DNA of 62,914 bases from CAZODA01 sp964578485 (GTDB lineage Bacteria > Bacteroidota > Bacteroidia > Bacteroidales > Marinilabiliaceae), in contig CAZODA010000016.1 in NCBI GenBank assembly GCA_964578485.1, forward strand, positions 1-62,914, read 5' to 3'. The position numbers and the translations under genes are program-made. Positions 44,606 through 54,235 of this stretch are shown here, in pieces (position 1 is the stretch's first letter; every line of letters begins with the position of its first letter). The notes under the pieces were generated by a model. That model searched no databases. It saw only the letters and a list, made by a program, of their open reading frames with translations, and had not been told where the DNA came from.

Positions 44606-47600
44606 ATGAAATTATTGAAAATAACATTTTGCTTTGTTTTTGTTTTAGGTCTTCAGCAATCTTTCGCCCAATCACCTTGGGAGAGAATTGCACAAAAGCC
44701 CTCCACCTTATTTATGGAACAGGGAGAGGAGACATTTACGACAAAATCTTTTCTTCTGACTTTGGTGAATGCTTCTCAAACAGTGAAACATTTGACTCCG
44801 CATTCTGATACATCTTTTGATTATACTCCCGGCGACAGAATATACCAAAGAGATAAGGATGGCTTATATCAACCGGGGGATATAAATATAACTCTAAGAG
44901 AAAGCGGAAATAATGCTTGGAGACAATATTCCACTGCGCATAGTCGTAATCCGGTGCATAAATTACAGGCAGCTGCTAATGTAATTGCTGCCGCTGATCT
45001 AGCACCCACTTTACCGGAGGATATTCCGGTAGGTATTAAGAGATTTTGGGAGACAGATAAAGGAGATTTGGTGCTGAGGTTTGAGATTATCAACCTTTCT
45101 TCGGTGGATATTGAAATTGGATCTTTGGGCATTCCTCTTATTTTCAATAATATTTTGGAAGGAAAAAGTCTTGATGAGGCACATCATAATAATGTGTTCT
45201 TTGACCCCTATATAGGAAAAGATGCGGGCTACCTTCAGGTAAATCGTTTGCATGGTGAAGGTGCCGCCTTATTGGTCTTGCCACAAGATAATGCTGCATT
45301 TGAAGCATATAATCCTCTTAACGATGATCCAAGTCCTAAAGGGGTGACATTTGAGGGATTTCATGAATGGCTTATTCATAGTAAAGCAAATGCTGAGATG
45401 GAATGGAAAGATGCTGAACCCTGGAATGAGCCAACATCCACAATTTTGGTTCCCGGAGAGGCGAAAAACTTTTCTCTTAAATTCGTTCTTGCTCCCTCTA
45501 TCAGGGAGATTGAAGATGAATTGATTTGTCAAAGAATGCCCGTAGCAATAGGATTTCCCGGTTATGTCTTACCCGCTGACGAAAAAGGAAAACTTTTTAT
45601 AAAATATCCGGATAAAATAAGTGATATTTCCGTTTATCCTGAAGATGCACTGACACTGACGCATAAAGGGAATACTGCAAATAGATGGTCTGAATATGAG
45701 ATGAAAGGGAAGAAGTGGGGTAGAGCAAGACTAACTGTTAAATATGGGGATGGAAAAGAGCAGACTATCCATTATAAGGTGATAAAATCGCAACAACAGG
45801 TGGTGGATGATTTGGGGAATTTCCTTGTCACAAAGCAATGGTATGAAAATAAGGATGATGTTTTTGGGCGTTCACCTTCCATTATCAATTATGATTATGA
45901 AGAGAAACAAATCCTTGAGCAAGAGAGGCGCTCTTGGTTTGTTGGCTTAAGTGATGAAGCAGGAGCCGGCAGTTGGCTGGCGGCTGTGATGAAACAGTTT
46001 GTACGACCGGATTATCAGGAGTATAAGAAAATTAAAAGCTTTATAGATGAAACGATGTGGGGCACGATACAGCATAATTCAGGCTCTACCAAGTATGGCG
46101 TGAGGAAGAGCCTGTTTTACTACGAACCGGAGTTGATGCCGGAAGGTACATATAGCGATTCAATTCGTTTTGTTGGTTGGGAAGCATGGTCGAAAGAAAA
46201 TGCCGAAGACCTTGGTCGCTCCTATAACTATCCACATGTGGCAGCAGCTCATTGGGTGCTGTATCATCTTGGTCGAAACCATGGTATAAAAGGAATAAAT
46301 TGGCAAGAAAGCCTTGAAAATGCTTATCATACAGCCATAGCAATGATGAGATTTGCTCCATACTATGCACAATTCGGGCAAATGGAAGGTTCTGTTTTTC
46401 TTTATATCCTTTTGGATTTGCAAAGGGAAGGATTTTTGGAAATGGCCGGCGATCTTGAAAATACAATGAAAAAAAGGGCCGATCACTGGAGCTCATTAAA
46501 TTTCCCCTTTGGAAGTGAGATGCCATGGGATTCTACCGGGCAAGAAGAAGTTTATATGTGGACTTCTTATTTTGGCTATGCCGATAAGGCTGATGTTACT
46601 CTTAATGCCATTCTTGCATATATGCCTACACTCCCGCATTGGGGATACAACGGAAGTGCCCGTAGATATTGGGATTTTGTCTATGGAGGAAAATTAGCCC
46701 GAATTGAAAGACAATTGCATCACTATGGTTCGGGATTGAACGCAATACCGGTACTTGCTGCTTATCGGGATAATCCGGAAGACTTATATCTTTTGAGGGT
46801 TGGACATGCCGGTTCTATGGGTCCCTTGGCTAATGTAACTCAAGACGGCTTTGGTCCGGCTGCTTTCCATTCCTATCCTTCAACATTGGCCATAGACGGC
46901 TATGCCGGTGATTATGGAAGTGGATTTTATGGCTATGCCGTTAATGCAGGAACATATATTTATAAGCATCCCGAATTCGGATGGCTTATATTTAGCGGGA
47001 ATATTGAAGAAGAAGGAGAATGGATTAGGGCCGAAATAACTACGGCAGGTAAAAATCGAGTTTTTATTGCCCCCGAATCTTTGTACCTGACTACTGTTAC
47101 AGGGCAAATGGAAGAGGTGGATTATAATCCTTCAACTAAAGAAGTGGAGATTACTTTTGATGGGGATGCGTTACTAAATATTGAACCTCCTGATGACAAG
47201 AAAATACTCCTCCCAAAGGAAATAATAAAAGAAGAAAGAGGATATTATGTAATAAAATCAAAAAGAAAGAAGAAGGCTAGGCTTTCTTTTAAAATAGAGC
47301 AGCCTCAGTTAAGTGCTCATTCAACAGATAGTCGTACTATTATTGCAACAGATGCAATAATAGTGGATTGTCCGGTAGGTACTGTACCCCGCTTGCCATA
47401 CCAAGTATGGACTACCTACTCCGATGGTAAAGCGGAATATCGACAAATTCGTTGGTCGAATTCTGCCCTCGCCATAGAACAAGAACAAGCAGATTCGATG
47501 AAAAATCCTGTTGGCAGTCAATATACAGTAAAAGGTTTTATTATAGGTGATAATACCACTCCACAAGGATATCCGCTAAGTGCTTCCGTTAAGGTGGTGG

Positions 47601-50185
47601 AAGAATTTTATGACAGCCCCTCCCATATTCCGCTTGCTAATCCTCTTCCATTAGACAAAGTTGTTATTGATGGGAATAACAGGTTGACCTCCAATCGCGA
47701 ATTGGCAATTAAAGAAATTATTAGCTGGGATGTTTCACAACAACTGTATAACTACCGCGATACCTATGGCTTAAGTACTGAAGGATATAAAATGGCCGAT
47801 GGTTGGGATTCACCTACTACCAAGCTTAAAGGACATGGTTCAGGTCATTATATGTCGGCATTGGCTTTAGCCTTTGCAAGTGCTGTTAATGAGGGGCAAA
47901 AAAGCCTCTTGCGTGATAACATGCGGTGTATGGTAGATGAGTTGCGTGAGTGCCAGGAACGAACCTTTGTCTGGAATGATGAATTAGGAAGGTATTGGGA
48001 AGCAAGAGATTTTGCTCCTGAAGCCGAGCTGCGTGCCATGCGCGGCAGCTGGCAAGATTTCGATATCTATAAAACTGAATGGGAAAAGTATGGTTATGGC
48101 TATCTTAATGCCATTCCTGCTCATCACCCTGCTTTGATTGAAATGTATCGCGCATATAATAACTCCGATTGGATATGGGCACCTTACTATTCTATCCATA
48201 AACAATTGGCCGGCTTAATCGATATAGCTACTTATGTTGACGATGGAGAGCTTGCAGATAAAGCATTATTAATTGCTAAGGATATGGGCTTGTGGATATG
48301 GAATCGCTTGCATTATCGAACATTTGTAAAAACCGATGGGACACAGGAAGAGCGTAGAGCCATGCCCGGAAATCGCTATGAAATGTGGAATATATATATC
48401 GCAGGAGAAGATGGTGGTACAGGCGAATCCTTGGCACGACTTTCTGAAATGGTGACTGATTCGACAGAAAAAGCACGTTTGTTGGAAGCGTCAAATTATT
48501 TTGACAGTCCGGCATTTTACGATCCCTTGTTTAAAAATATTGATGATATCCGTACTCGCCATGCTAATCAGCATATACCTAAAATAACCAGTGCACTCCG
48601 CAGTTTCCGAGGAAATAACAATCCCTACTATTATCATCTTTCCGAAAATTTTTGGAATATGATACAAGGGCGTTATCGATATGCTACAGGAGGTGTAGGC
48701 AACGGCGAAATGTTTAGACAACCCTATACCCAGATTTTGAGTATGGCAACTAATGTAATATCCGATAACCAAAGAAATCTGTACCCGGCACCGAATATTA
48801 ACGAAACATGCTGTGCGTATAACTTAGCCAAACTCACCAAGGATCTGAATAGTTTTAATCCTGATGATGCAAAATATATGGATTATTATGAAAGACTGCT
48901 ATACAATCAGCTTGTTGGATCCTTGCATCACAGTTGTTACCAGACAACTTATCAGTATGCAGTGGGTTTAAATGCTTCCAAACCATGGGGTAACAGAACG
49001 CCGCAATCTACCTGCTGCGGCGGAACAGGATCTGAAAATCACGTAAAATATCAAGAAGCAGCTTATTTTGTATCTGACAATACTATTTGGCTTGCTTTAT
49101 ATCTACCAACAACTCTTACCTGGGATGAAAAGAAGGTGATTATTAAACAGGATTGTTTGTGGCCTGCTGAAAAATCTACCATACAATTAATGGAAGGAAG
49201 GGCCGATTTTTCTATGAAATTTCGTGTTCCCTACTGGGCTACAGAAGATTTTGATGTGAAATTGAACGGAGTTTCTATCGCCACAACCTATACTCCAAGT
49301 AGCTATGTGAGTATTCCTGAACGAACTTGGACTACCTTCGATGTGGTGGAGATTACCATGCCTTTTAGCCCCCACATTGATTTTGGTCCTGATAAATTGG
49401 AAATAGCAGCAAGCGGTGTAAATGAAACAAATACCTCTTTTACTCCCATGTGGGCGGGGGTGCTGATGTATGGTCCTATGGCAATGACAGCAACCGGTAT
49501 AGAAAATTGGGAACAAGCTGTTATCAATCTTGAATCTGACTTGGGATCTGTCGTTCAAAATAAAGCTACTGGAGGTAAAACCGGAACGAATGCCAATCTT
49601 TATACTTTAACACTTGGAAATAAAATATTCAGGCCCGATTATTTTCATCACGATAATTCTACCCACTATTTCAGAATCAATATGCCTGATAGCTCAAATG
49701 CCGAATTGGAAACAAGGCAAAGTGAAATAGATAAAACTGTGTTGGCAGAATACCTGCTTGTGGCCAAGGAGAGACAATTAGCACAGCAAAAATGGAAAGC
49801 ACTTGCTGAGAAAGTACCGGAATACCCTCCTTGGGCGCCAAATGGATTTAAACGACTTATGGAACAGCTCGTCCTCGCTGAAAAAATTGTCAATAACAAA
49901 GATGGAAACTTTAGTCAAATTGAAATAAATGAAACTGCATCTGCTCTTAATGCTGCTATCAATACAATGAGGCCGGGAAACCTGCCTGAATTAGAAGATT
50001 TGGAAGAGTTAATGGCTTTGCTTAGCGAAGCCAAATCAGTGAAATCACCCAATCGTAATCCTGACCTTACTGCAGCTATCGAATATGCAGAAATGGTTGT
50101 GGAATATGTGGGAGACGGAAGCGGAACCCACGATATGATAGAAAAGGCATTGAATCTTTTGATGCTTTATGTCAGAATTTGTTAG
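44606..50185 (+). CDS. DUF5695-like / GH127 beta-L-arabinofuranosidase fusion
   Basis: A 1859-residue exported protein (signal peptide to about FAQS, residue 22). The first half (about 30-900) resembles DUF5695-type proteins, with a beta-rich start and a helical toroid (HVAAAHWVLYHLGRNHGIKG). A linking beta domain follows. Residues about 1035-1680 are a GH127/DUF1680 catalytic module (KLKGHGSGHYMSALALAFAS; ADYY-like YMDYYERLLYNQLVG). The cysteine-nucleophile zinc site is complete: Glu1400, Cys1402, Cys1470 and Cys1471 in NETCC and STCCGG, matching the Glu-Cys3 site of HypBA1. The last 150 residues are helical. The enzyme should remove beta-L-arabinofuranose, or a related sugar, from pectin side chains. 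The next gene is a pectate lyase. Confidence 0.82.
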   Translation: MKLLKITFCFVFVLGLQQSFAQSPWERIAQKPSTLFMEQGEETFTTKSFLLTLVNASQTVKHLTPHSDTSFDYTPGDRIYQRDKDGLYQPGDINITLRESGNNAWRQYSTAHSRNPVHKLQAAANVIAAADLAPTLPEDIPVGIKRFWETDKGDLVLRFEIINLSSVDIEIGSLGIPLIFNNILEGKSLDEAHHNNVFFDPYIGKDAGYLQVNRLHGEGAALLVLPQDNAAFEAYNPLNDDPSPKGVTFEGFHEWLIHSKANAEMEWKDAEPWNEPTSTILVPGEAKNFSLKFVLAPSIREIEDELICQRMPVAIGFPGYVLPADEKGKLFIKYPDKISDISVYPEDALTLTHKGNTANRWSEYEMKGKKWGRARLTVKYGDGKEQTIHYKVIKSQQQVVDDLGNFLVTKQWYENKDDVFGRSPSIINYDYEEKQILEQERRSWFVGLSDEAGAGSWLAAVMKQFVRPDYQEYKKIKSFIDETMWGTIQHNSGSTKYGVRKSLFYYEPELMPEGTYSDSIRFVGWEAWSKENAEDLGRSYNYPHVAAAHWVLYHLGRNHGIKGINWQESLENAYHTAIAMMRFAPYYAQFGQMEGSVFLYILLDLQREGFLEMAGDLENTMKKRADHWSSLNFPFGSEMPWDSTGQEEVYMWTSYFGYADKADVTLNAILAYMPTLPHWGYNGSARRYWDFVYGGKLARIERQLHHYGSGLNAIPVLAAYRDNPEDLYLLRVGHAGSMGPLANVTQDGFGPAAFHSYPSTLAIDGYAGDYGSGFYGYAVNAGTYIYKHPEFGWLIFSGNIEEEGEWIRAEITTAGKNRVFIAPESLYLTTVTGQMEEVDYNPSTKEVEITFDGDALLNIEPPDDKKILLPKEIIKEERGYYVIKSKRKKKARLSFKIEQPQLSAHSTDSRTIIATDAIIVDCPVGTVPRLPYQVWTTYSDGKAEYRQIRWSNSALAIEQEQADSMKNPVGSQYTVKGFIIGDNTTPQGYPLSASVKVVEEFYDSPSHIPLANPLPLDKVVIDGNNRLTSNRELAIKEIISWDVSQQLYNYRDTYGLSTEGYKMADGWDSPTTKLKGHGSGHYMSALALAFASAVNEGQKSLLRDNMRCMVDELRECQERTFVWNDELGRYWEARDFAPEAELRAMRGSWQDFDIYKTEWEKYGYGYLNAIPAHHPALIEMYRAYNNSDWIWAPYYSIHKQLAGLIDIATYVDDGELADKALLIAKDMGLWIWNRLHYRTFVKTDGTQEERRAMPGNRYEMWNIYIAGEDGGTGESLARLSEMVTDSTEKARLLEASNYFDSPAFYDPLFKNIDDIRTRHANQHIPKITSALRSFRGNNNPYYYHLSENFWNMIQGRYRYATGGVGNGEMFRQPYTQILSMATNVISDNQRNLYPAPNINETCCAYNLAKLTKDLNSFNPDDAKYMDYYERLLYNQLVGSLHHSCYQTTYQYAVGLNASKPWGNRTPQSTCCGGTGSENHVKYQEAAYFVSDNTIWLALYLPTTLTWDEKKVIIKQDCLWPAEKSTIQLMEGRADFSMKFRVPYWATEDFDVKLNGVSIATTYTPSSYVSIPERTWTTFDVVEITMPFSPHIDFGPDKLEIAASGVNETNTSFTPMWAGVLMYGPMAMTATGIENWEQAVINLESDLGSVVQNKATGGKTGTNANLYTLTLGNKIFRPDYFHHDNSTHYFRINMPDSSNAELETRQSEIDKTVLAEYLLVAKERQLAQQKWKALAEKVPEYPPWAPNGFKRLMEQLVLAEKIVNNKDGNFSQIEINETASALNAAINTMRPGNLPELEDLEELMALLSEAKSVKSPNRNPDLTAAIEYAEMVVEYVGDGSGTHDMIEKALNLLMLYVRIC

Positions 50186-50336
50186 CTGGCTGTCCATTAT
50201 AATTTGTACTTTTACCTATTTCTAACTTTTTGGTGTTGTAACTTAAAAGCAGACATCTCTGGCGGTGCATTAAAATGTACTACCGGTCTTTATTAAATTA
50301 GTCGGATTTTTTTATTCGAATATCAGTTATTTTTAA

Positions 50337-51443
50337 ATGCACATTATGATTACAAAATTTAAATTTACATTTATTAGTTTGTTTATTTTAATAAATATTT
50401 GCGCGCAGAATAGACAAGAAAATATTAGGAATTTCAATTGGTTGTATGTAGCCACCGAAATGCCGGATGAATGGTACTCTTCTGCAGAAGCGATCATGGT
50501 TGCTGACAGTGTTTTAAAATATCAAACTGAAGTTGGAGGATGGCCAAAAAATACAAACTTTCATAGAAGAGTGAATCAGAGAGAAATGGCTCGTATTAAA
50601 TCTACAGGCTTTGGAGCAACTTTTGATAATGATGCCACTACAACTGAAATGAGGTTTCTTTCCAAAATGTATAATAAAATTAAAGATGAACGTTACCGTG
50701 AAGCATTTTTAAAAGCACTTGATTATATTTTTGAAGCTCAGTATGAGAATGGGGGATGGCCACAATTTTATCCATACAGAACCGGAATAACTGCAGATTA
50801 TGCTTCTCATATTACATATAATGATAATGCCATGGTCAATATTATGCATCTTTTATATGATATTATTAGAGAGCGGGAGATTTTTGTCTCTATGAACCTG
50901 AGTAAAGAGCATATTATTAGAGCTGAAGAGTCTTTTAATAGAGGCCTTGATTGTATTCTTAAAACCCAGATTGTAGTAAATGGGGATCTTATAGTATGGT
51001 GTGCCCAGCATGATGAATTTACCTTAGAACCTGCTAAGGCACGTACATATGAACTTGCTTCTTTTAGTGGAAGCGAATCTGCCGGAATTGTAGAATTGCT
51101 CATGACCATAGAACAACCTTCTGCTGAAATTATAAATGCTGTGGAAGGGGCTGTTATGTGGTTTCAGAATAATAAAATAGAAAACAAGGTTTATGAACGG
51201 TTTATTAATGAAGATAGGCTGTTTGATAGCAGGATAATTGATTCTGTTGGAGCTCCTGCTATCTGGGCGCGTTTCTATGATCTAAAAACTACTAAACCAA
51301 TTTTTGCCGGTAGAGATGGAATAAAAAAGGACGTTTTGACAGATATCGAAAGAGAAAGACGAGCTGGTTATGCTTGGTACACAAGGCATCCACAGGAAAT
51401 ACTGGATGCATACCCGGAATGGAAGCGAAAAATTGAAAAATAA
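50337..51443 (+). CDS. Pectate lyase, PL10
   Basis: A 368-residue exported enzyme (signal peptide ending near NICAQ; a second ATG three codons in would also serve). PL10 enzymes cut polygalacturonate by beta-elimination with calcium. Family motifs include QTEVGGWPKNT (about 62-72), ATFDNDATTTEM, QYENGGWPQFYP (138-149) and ITYNDNAMVNIM, and the protein ends YAWYTRHPQEILDAYPEWKR, very typical of PL10. Length is normal. It follows the GH127 fusion by 151 bases on the same strand, and together they suit attack on arabinose-bearing pectin. The unsaturated products could be passed on to the GH105 enzyme of the main locus. Confidence 0.92.
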   Translation: MHIMITKFKFTFISLFILINICAQNRQENIRNFNWLYVATEMPDEWYSSAEAIMVADSVLKYQTEVGGWPKNTNFHRRVNQREMARIKSTGFGATFDNDATTTEMRFLSKMYNKIKDERYREAFLKALDYIFEAQYENGGWPQFYPYRTGITADYASHITYNDNAMVNIMHLLYDIIREREIFVSMNLSKEHIIRAEESFNRGLDCILKTQIVVNGDLIVWCAQHDEFTLEPAKARTYELASFSGSESAGIVELLMTIEQPSAEIINAVEGAVMWFQNNKIENKVYERFINEDRLFDSRIIDSVGAPAIWARFYDLKTTKPIFAGRDGIKKDVLTDIERERRAGYAWYTRHPQEILDAYPEWKRKIEK

Positions 51444-51760
51444 TATAGTATAAAAGGTTCTTGCTAATGTACCCAAAGTATCTTGCTTTTTGGGTTTCGG
51501 GTTTTGAGCGTAGCGAAATCCCGATGACCGCGTGAGCGGGAAACGGGAGAGCGGAGCCGAAACGCCCAGTTTCAAGTTTAGGGTTATTAGTTCAGTGCTA
51601 CGTAATTCGTCTTAATTTGTAATTGAATCGGGGATTTCGTTCCGCTCAGAGTCCTATTTATTGGCAACTATCAATCTTTTCGGCCAATATTTTCCCTATT
51701 GTTGTTTTCCCCACACAGCTAATACCAACTAAAAACAAAATCATAAAAACTTACAAATAT
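51444..51760. repeat. Gene-free repeat stretch
   Basis: No credible gene. ACCCAAAgtatc..TTTTGGGT (about 51469-51494) could be a weak terminator for the pectate lyase. After it come gggtttcgggttttgagcg words, the GC-rich module gaccgcgtgagcgggaaacg with gcggagccgaaacgcc (51530-51568, reverse complement of the 105-202 repeat family), and aattcgtcttaatttgtaatt (51602-51622). Confidence 0.55.
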
Positions 51761-52066
51761 TTAAAAATCAAAATCTCTTTTCTCAAAGGGAATGGTTTTA
51801 ACTTTCTCGATATTTTTTAAAATCTTTTTACAAGTTTTAATCAATTTGTTCTTTTTTGGCGGATCACCCCAAAACAAATCATCTAACTCAAAATCATCTG
51901 CTTTTAATATTTCTTTGGTCAGCTTTTCGGCTTCATCAAGGTATTCGGCCTCATTTTCACAATCACTTGATAATAAGCCATAATGCAAAGTCAAATCAGG
52001 AGTTAATCTCTCTGCTTCCATTAATATTGCATAATATGCCTCTTTTGATAAATCGTCTGTATCCAT
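51761..52066 (-). CDS. Hypothetical acidic protein
   Basis: A 101-residue protein rich in Asp, Glu and Lys. It has no signal peptide or membrane span and is probably helical (SKEAYYAILMEAERLT, YLDEAEKLTKEILKADDFEL). No family was recognised. It lies 22 bases after the truncated HEPN fragment on the same strand and may belong to the same accessory group. The even amino-acid composition and standard ATG support a real gene, but evidence for function is absent. Confidence 0.5.
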   Translation of the reverse strand: MDTDDLSKEAYYAILMEAERLTPDLTLHYGLLSSDCENEAEYLDEAEKLTKEILKADDFELDDLFWGDPPKKNKLIKTCKKILKNIEKVKTIPFEKRDFDF

Positions 52067-52088
52067 GAAGTATTTGAATTATAAAAAC

Positions 52089-52226
52089 CTATACGTTTTG
52101 GGTGTAAAATATATGAAGTTTTATCTGTTTAAGTGTTCTAAAATCTCTCTTTTCTCCAATAAATTCATTTATCGAATCGATAGAAGTTTTTATGTCAAAT
52201 AGGTATTTCTTTACTTCACGCTTCAT
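52089..52226 (-). pseudogene. HEPN (DUF86) toxin, truncated
   Basis: A 45-codon frame on the minus strand encodes MKREVKKYLFDIKTSIDSIN then EFIGEKRDFRTLKQIKLHIF and ends soon after. This is the first third of a DUF86/HEPN protein, the ribonuclease half of MNT-HEPN toxin-antitoxin pairs. The catalytic R-x4-6-H motif, which lies near the C-terminus, is missing. Its ATG lies 11 bases inside the end of the MNT gene, the usual operon overlap. Confidence 0.65.
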
Positions 52227-52524
52227 AAATGAGCTGTTTTGATTCATTAATACTCTCAATAAAGAATGGGTTTGAAAGAGTTCTTTCTGTTACAATATCT
52301 ATATCCCGTTTGAAAAGTTCTCGTAACTTATATTGTAGTTTAAAATAATTTTCTGTGTATTCATCAATAGTTAAACTGTCAGCAAAAGAAATCAGAAAAT
52401 CAATATCACTATCATCATTAAAGTTGCCTGATACTGAAGACCCAAAGATGTATAGCTTGCTAATTTTGAGAGCTTTAGAAATAGCTATTAATTCTTTTTT
52501 ATGTTTTTCTATTAATTGTTGCAT
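52216..52524 (-). CDS. MNT-type nucleotidyltransferase antitoxin
   Basis: A 102-residue protein starting at MQQLIEKHKKELIAI; the longer frame upstream runs through low-complexity DNA and is rejected. The signature GSSVSGNFNDDSDIDFLI (about 29-46) holds the GSx..DxD nucleotidyltransferase active site. In MNT-HEPN modules this enzyme adds AMP to the HEPN ribonuclease and neutralises it. Its partner gene overlaps the 3' end but is cut to 45 codons, so the antitoxin now stands without a working toxin. Confidence 0.8.
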   Translation of the reverse strand: MQQLIEKHKKELIAISKALKISKLYIFGSSVSGNFNDDSDIDFLISFADSLTIDEYTENYFKLQYKLRELFKRDIDIVTERTLSNPFFIESINESKQLIYEA

Positions 52525-52676
52525 AATGTTTATTGTTATTAATGTTCCGGGGTTTTGGTTTTGGGCTGGGATTTTTACCAAAAACCGCAACGAAAAACCA
52601 AAACTTAAAATTAATAGTAAAACTTTAAATAACAAACTAAAACAGGGCTGTTGCCAAATTGCTGTTTAGCCACAGT

Positions 52677-53486
52677 TTATTTTTCTTTTACTGTTATCTT
52701 ATTGGTTTTCAAACTGTATGTCATATATTTTCCCAAGGCTGGCGAGTAAACAGAAAAGGTATCTATATCGTACAAAGGAGCATAAAGCATAAATGTGCAA
52801 ATATCTGTTGCTGTTATCAATGGGGTTGTCCGCAAATGGCTATGAATTAATTCTTTCACTTTACTTCCATTCATTTTTGTGTATCCGGGAATTATGCCAG
52901 AATGAAATTTGTGCCAATTTTCAATTTTACCATTCTTGTCAGCAATGAAAAGATAATCGTTCCCAAATGGGATAACATCTTTTTGTGAAGTTCCCATTAT
53001 GATATACAATTTGTACTTTTCTACAAACGGCAATAATATCAAATTTGGGCTATAGCCGCCAGGAATAGAAACCTCATATTTTTTGTCTGATAGATTTTCC
53101 AATATTTTCTCTCTAACTTTAAGCAAGTCTTTTTCTTTGTTCGATAATTCTCTACTTTCAGTTTTTACCGTTTTTGGTTTGTTAAAATTATTTTCAAAAG
53201 AATACTCAGCAATACAATTCTGAGATTTTTTTCCTATAATTATTACTCTAATTTCTCCTTGCTCTTCATAGGTGAAAAAACCTCCATAATCCTTTATTAC
53301 AGTTATATTTTGTTGTGCTAAATCTGTTGAAATCCATGCTGCTTTTTCATATCTGTAAAGCAAATGTCCTTCTGCCAAGACGGAGTCTAGTTGTGCTGTT
53401 AACTCGCTTTCTGATATTTCTATTGTTTGTGCAAGAATCAAACTTGGCAGGAATAGTAGAAGAAACAATATTTTTCTCATTATCAT
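52677..53486 (-). CDS. Secreted protein of unknown function
   Basis: A 269-residue exported protein (signal peptide MIMRKILFLLLFLPSLILAQ, cleavage near residue 20). The mature part mixes strands and helices. The middle third (LSNKEKDLLKVREKILENLS) is charged and helical, and after it come IPGGYSPNLILLPFVEKYKL and MGTSQKDVIPFGNDYLFIAD. A repeat of HKFHSGIIPGYTKMNGSKV and HSHLRTTPLITATDICTF gives a histidine-rich feel, but no catalytic motif was identified. No family was recognised. Similar stand-alone periplasmic proteins are common in Bacteroidota. Confidence 0.65.
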   Translation of the reverse strand: MIMRKILFLLLFLPSLILAQTIEISESELTAQLDSVLAEGHLLYRYEKAAWISTDLAQQNITVIKDYGGFFTYEEQGEIRVIIIGKKSQNCIAEYSFENNFNKPKTVKTESRELSNKEKDLLKVREKILENLSDKKYEVSIPGGYSPNLILLPFVEKYKLYIIMGTSQKDVIPFGNDYLFIADKNGKIENWHKFHSGIIPGYTKMNGSKVKELIHSHLRTTPLITATDICTFMLYAPLYDIDTFSVYSPALGKYMTYSLKTNKITVKEK

Positions 53487-54235
53487 TGAATTAAGTAGTT
53501 ATGAAGGAAGCTCTTTTAAATGTATGTTAATACACAAATATACGTAAAAATGGCAATTAGCAGATTAGTTAACTAGCAGATTAGCAAATTAGTGAATTAG
53601 TAAATTGACGAATTACGGAATTGTCAATGGGCTCACGCAAAGGGCGCAAAGATTATTAACCAAAAGCCCGCAAAGATGAAGCTGTCTCAATAGGCCAGGT
53701 CCTTTCTTTTTGATGATGATTATTATGATCCCGCAGTGGTGGGACAGGTTCCCGTCTTCATGCAAATAGTAGGCTGAAAGCCTTAAATATGATAGCCTCC
53801 CGCATCGGCGAGCCTCGCGGGACAGGCTAGGGCAACGCCTTGGGTTGATGAATACTAGCACCATTTGTGCTCTGTAAGAGCAACATAAAAATTTTCTGAG
53901 GCAGGATTTTTAGGGGATCTCGTTTAAAAAATAGAAATTACCTTTTGTAAAACAATTTTATTGATAGGCTTTCAGCCTATTATTTGCATTGTGGCTAATA
54001 GCGGAGTCGATACCTGATAACTGATTCAAAACTCGAAACACGAAACTCGAAACATGAAACCCAAAACCTTTTACTGATAACTGATCATTGATGACCCGAA
54101 ACTCGAAAAGCACCCTGCTTTGGAAAAATGTCCGATGCCGGGCTTCAAAAAGTTCAATGACATAGAAAATGAAAGCGGAAGTTTATTTTAAATATGTTTT
54201 AAAACTTTATTAATAAAATAAAAATAGTTGTTACA
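53487..54235. repeat. Gene-free repeat mosaic
   Basis: No credible gene. Modules in order: ttagcagattagttaac words (53553-53605), aattacggaatt, gtgggacaggttcccgtc (about 53741-53758), the hairpin AGGCTgaaAGCCT (53771-53783), the cccgc..gcggga palindrome also seen at about 235-263 (53798-53822), the perfect hairpin ATAGGCTttcAGCCTAT (53964-53980), and aactcgaaacacgaaactcg-type words (54022-54100). Confidence 0.6.

Noticed and set aside
46086..46526. Long minus-strand frame of 146 codons
   Set aside because: It is antisense to the DUF5695-like/GH127 gene, has a biased composition caused by the opposite strand, and no signals of its own.
49187..49558. Minus-strand frame of 123 codons
   Set aside because: Antisense shadow of the GH127 module.
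51282..51575. Minus-strand frame of 97 codons over the end of the pectate lyase gene
   Set aside because: It begins in repeat DNA and overlaps a well-supported gene in antisense.
52525..52635. N-terminal extension of the MNT gene
   Set aside because: The extra 37 codons come from low-complexity repeat DNA; the internal ATG gives the normal family length.
53613..53864. Minus-strand frame of 83 codons
   Set aside because: It consists of repeat modules, including the same SREARRCG peptide as at the start of the window.
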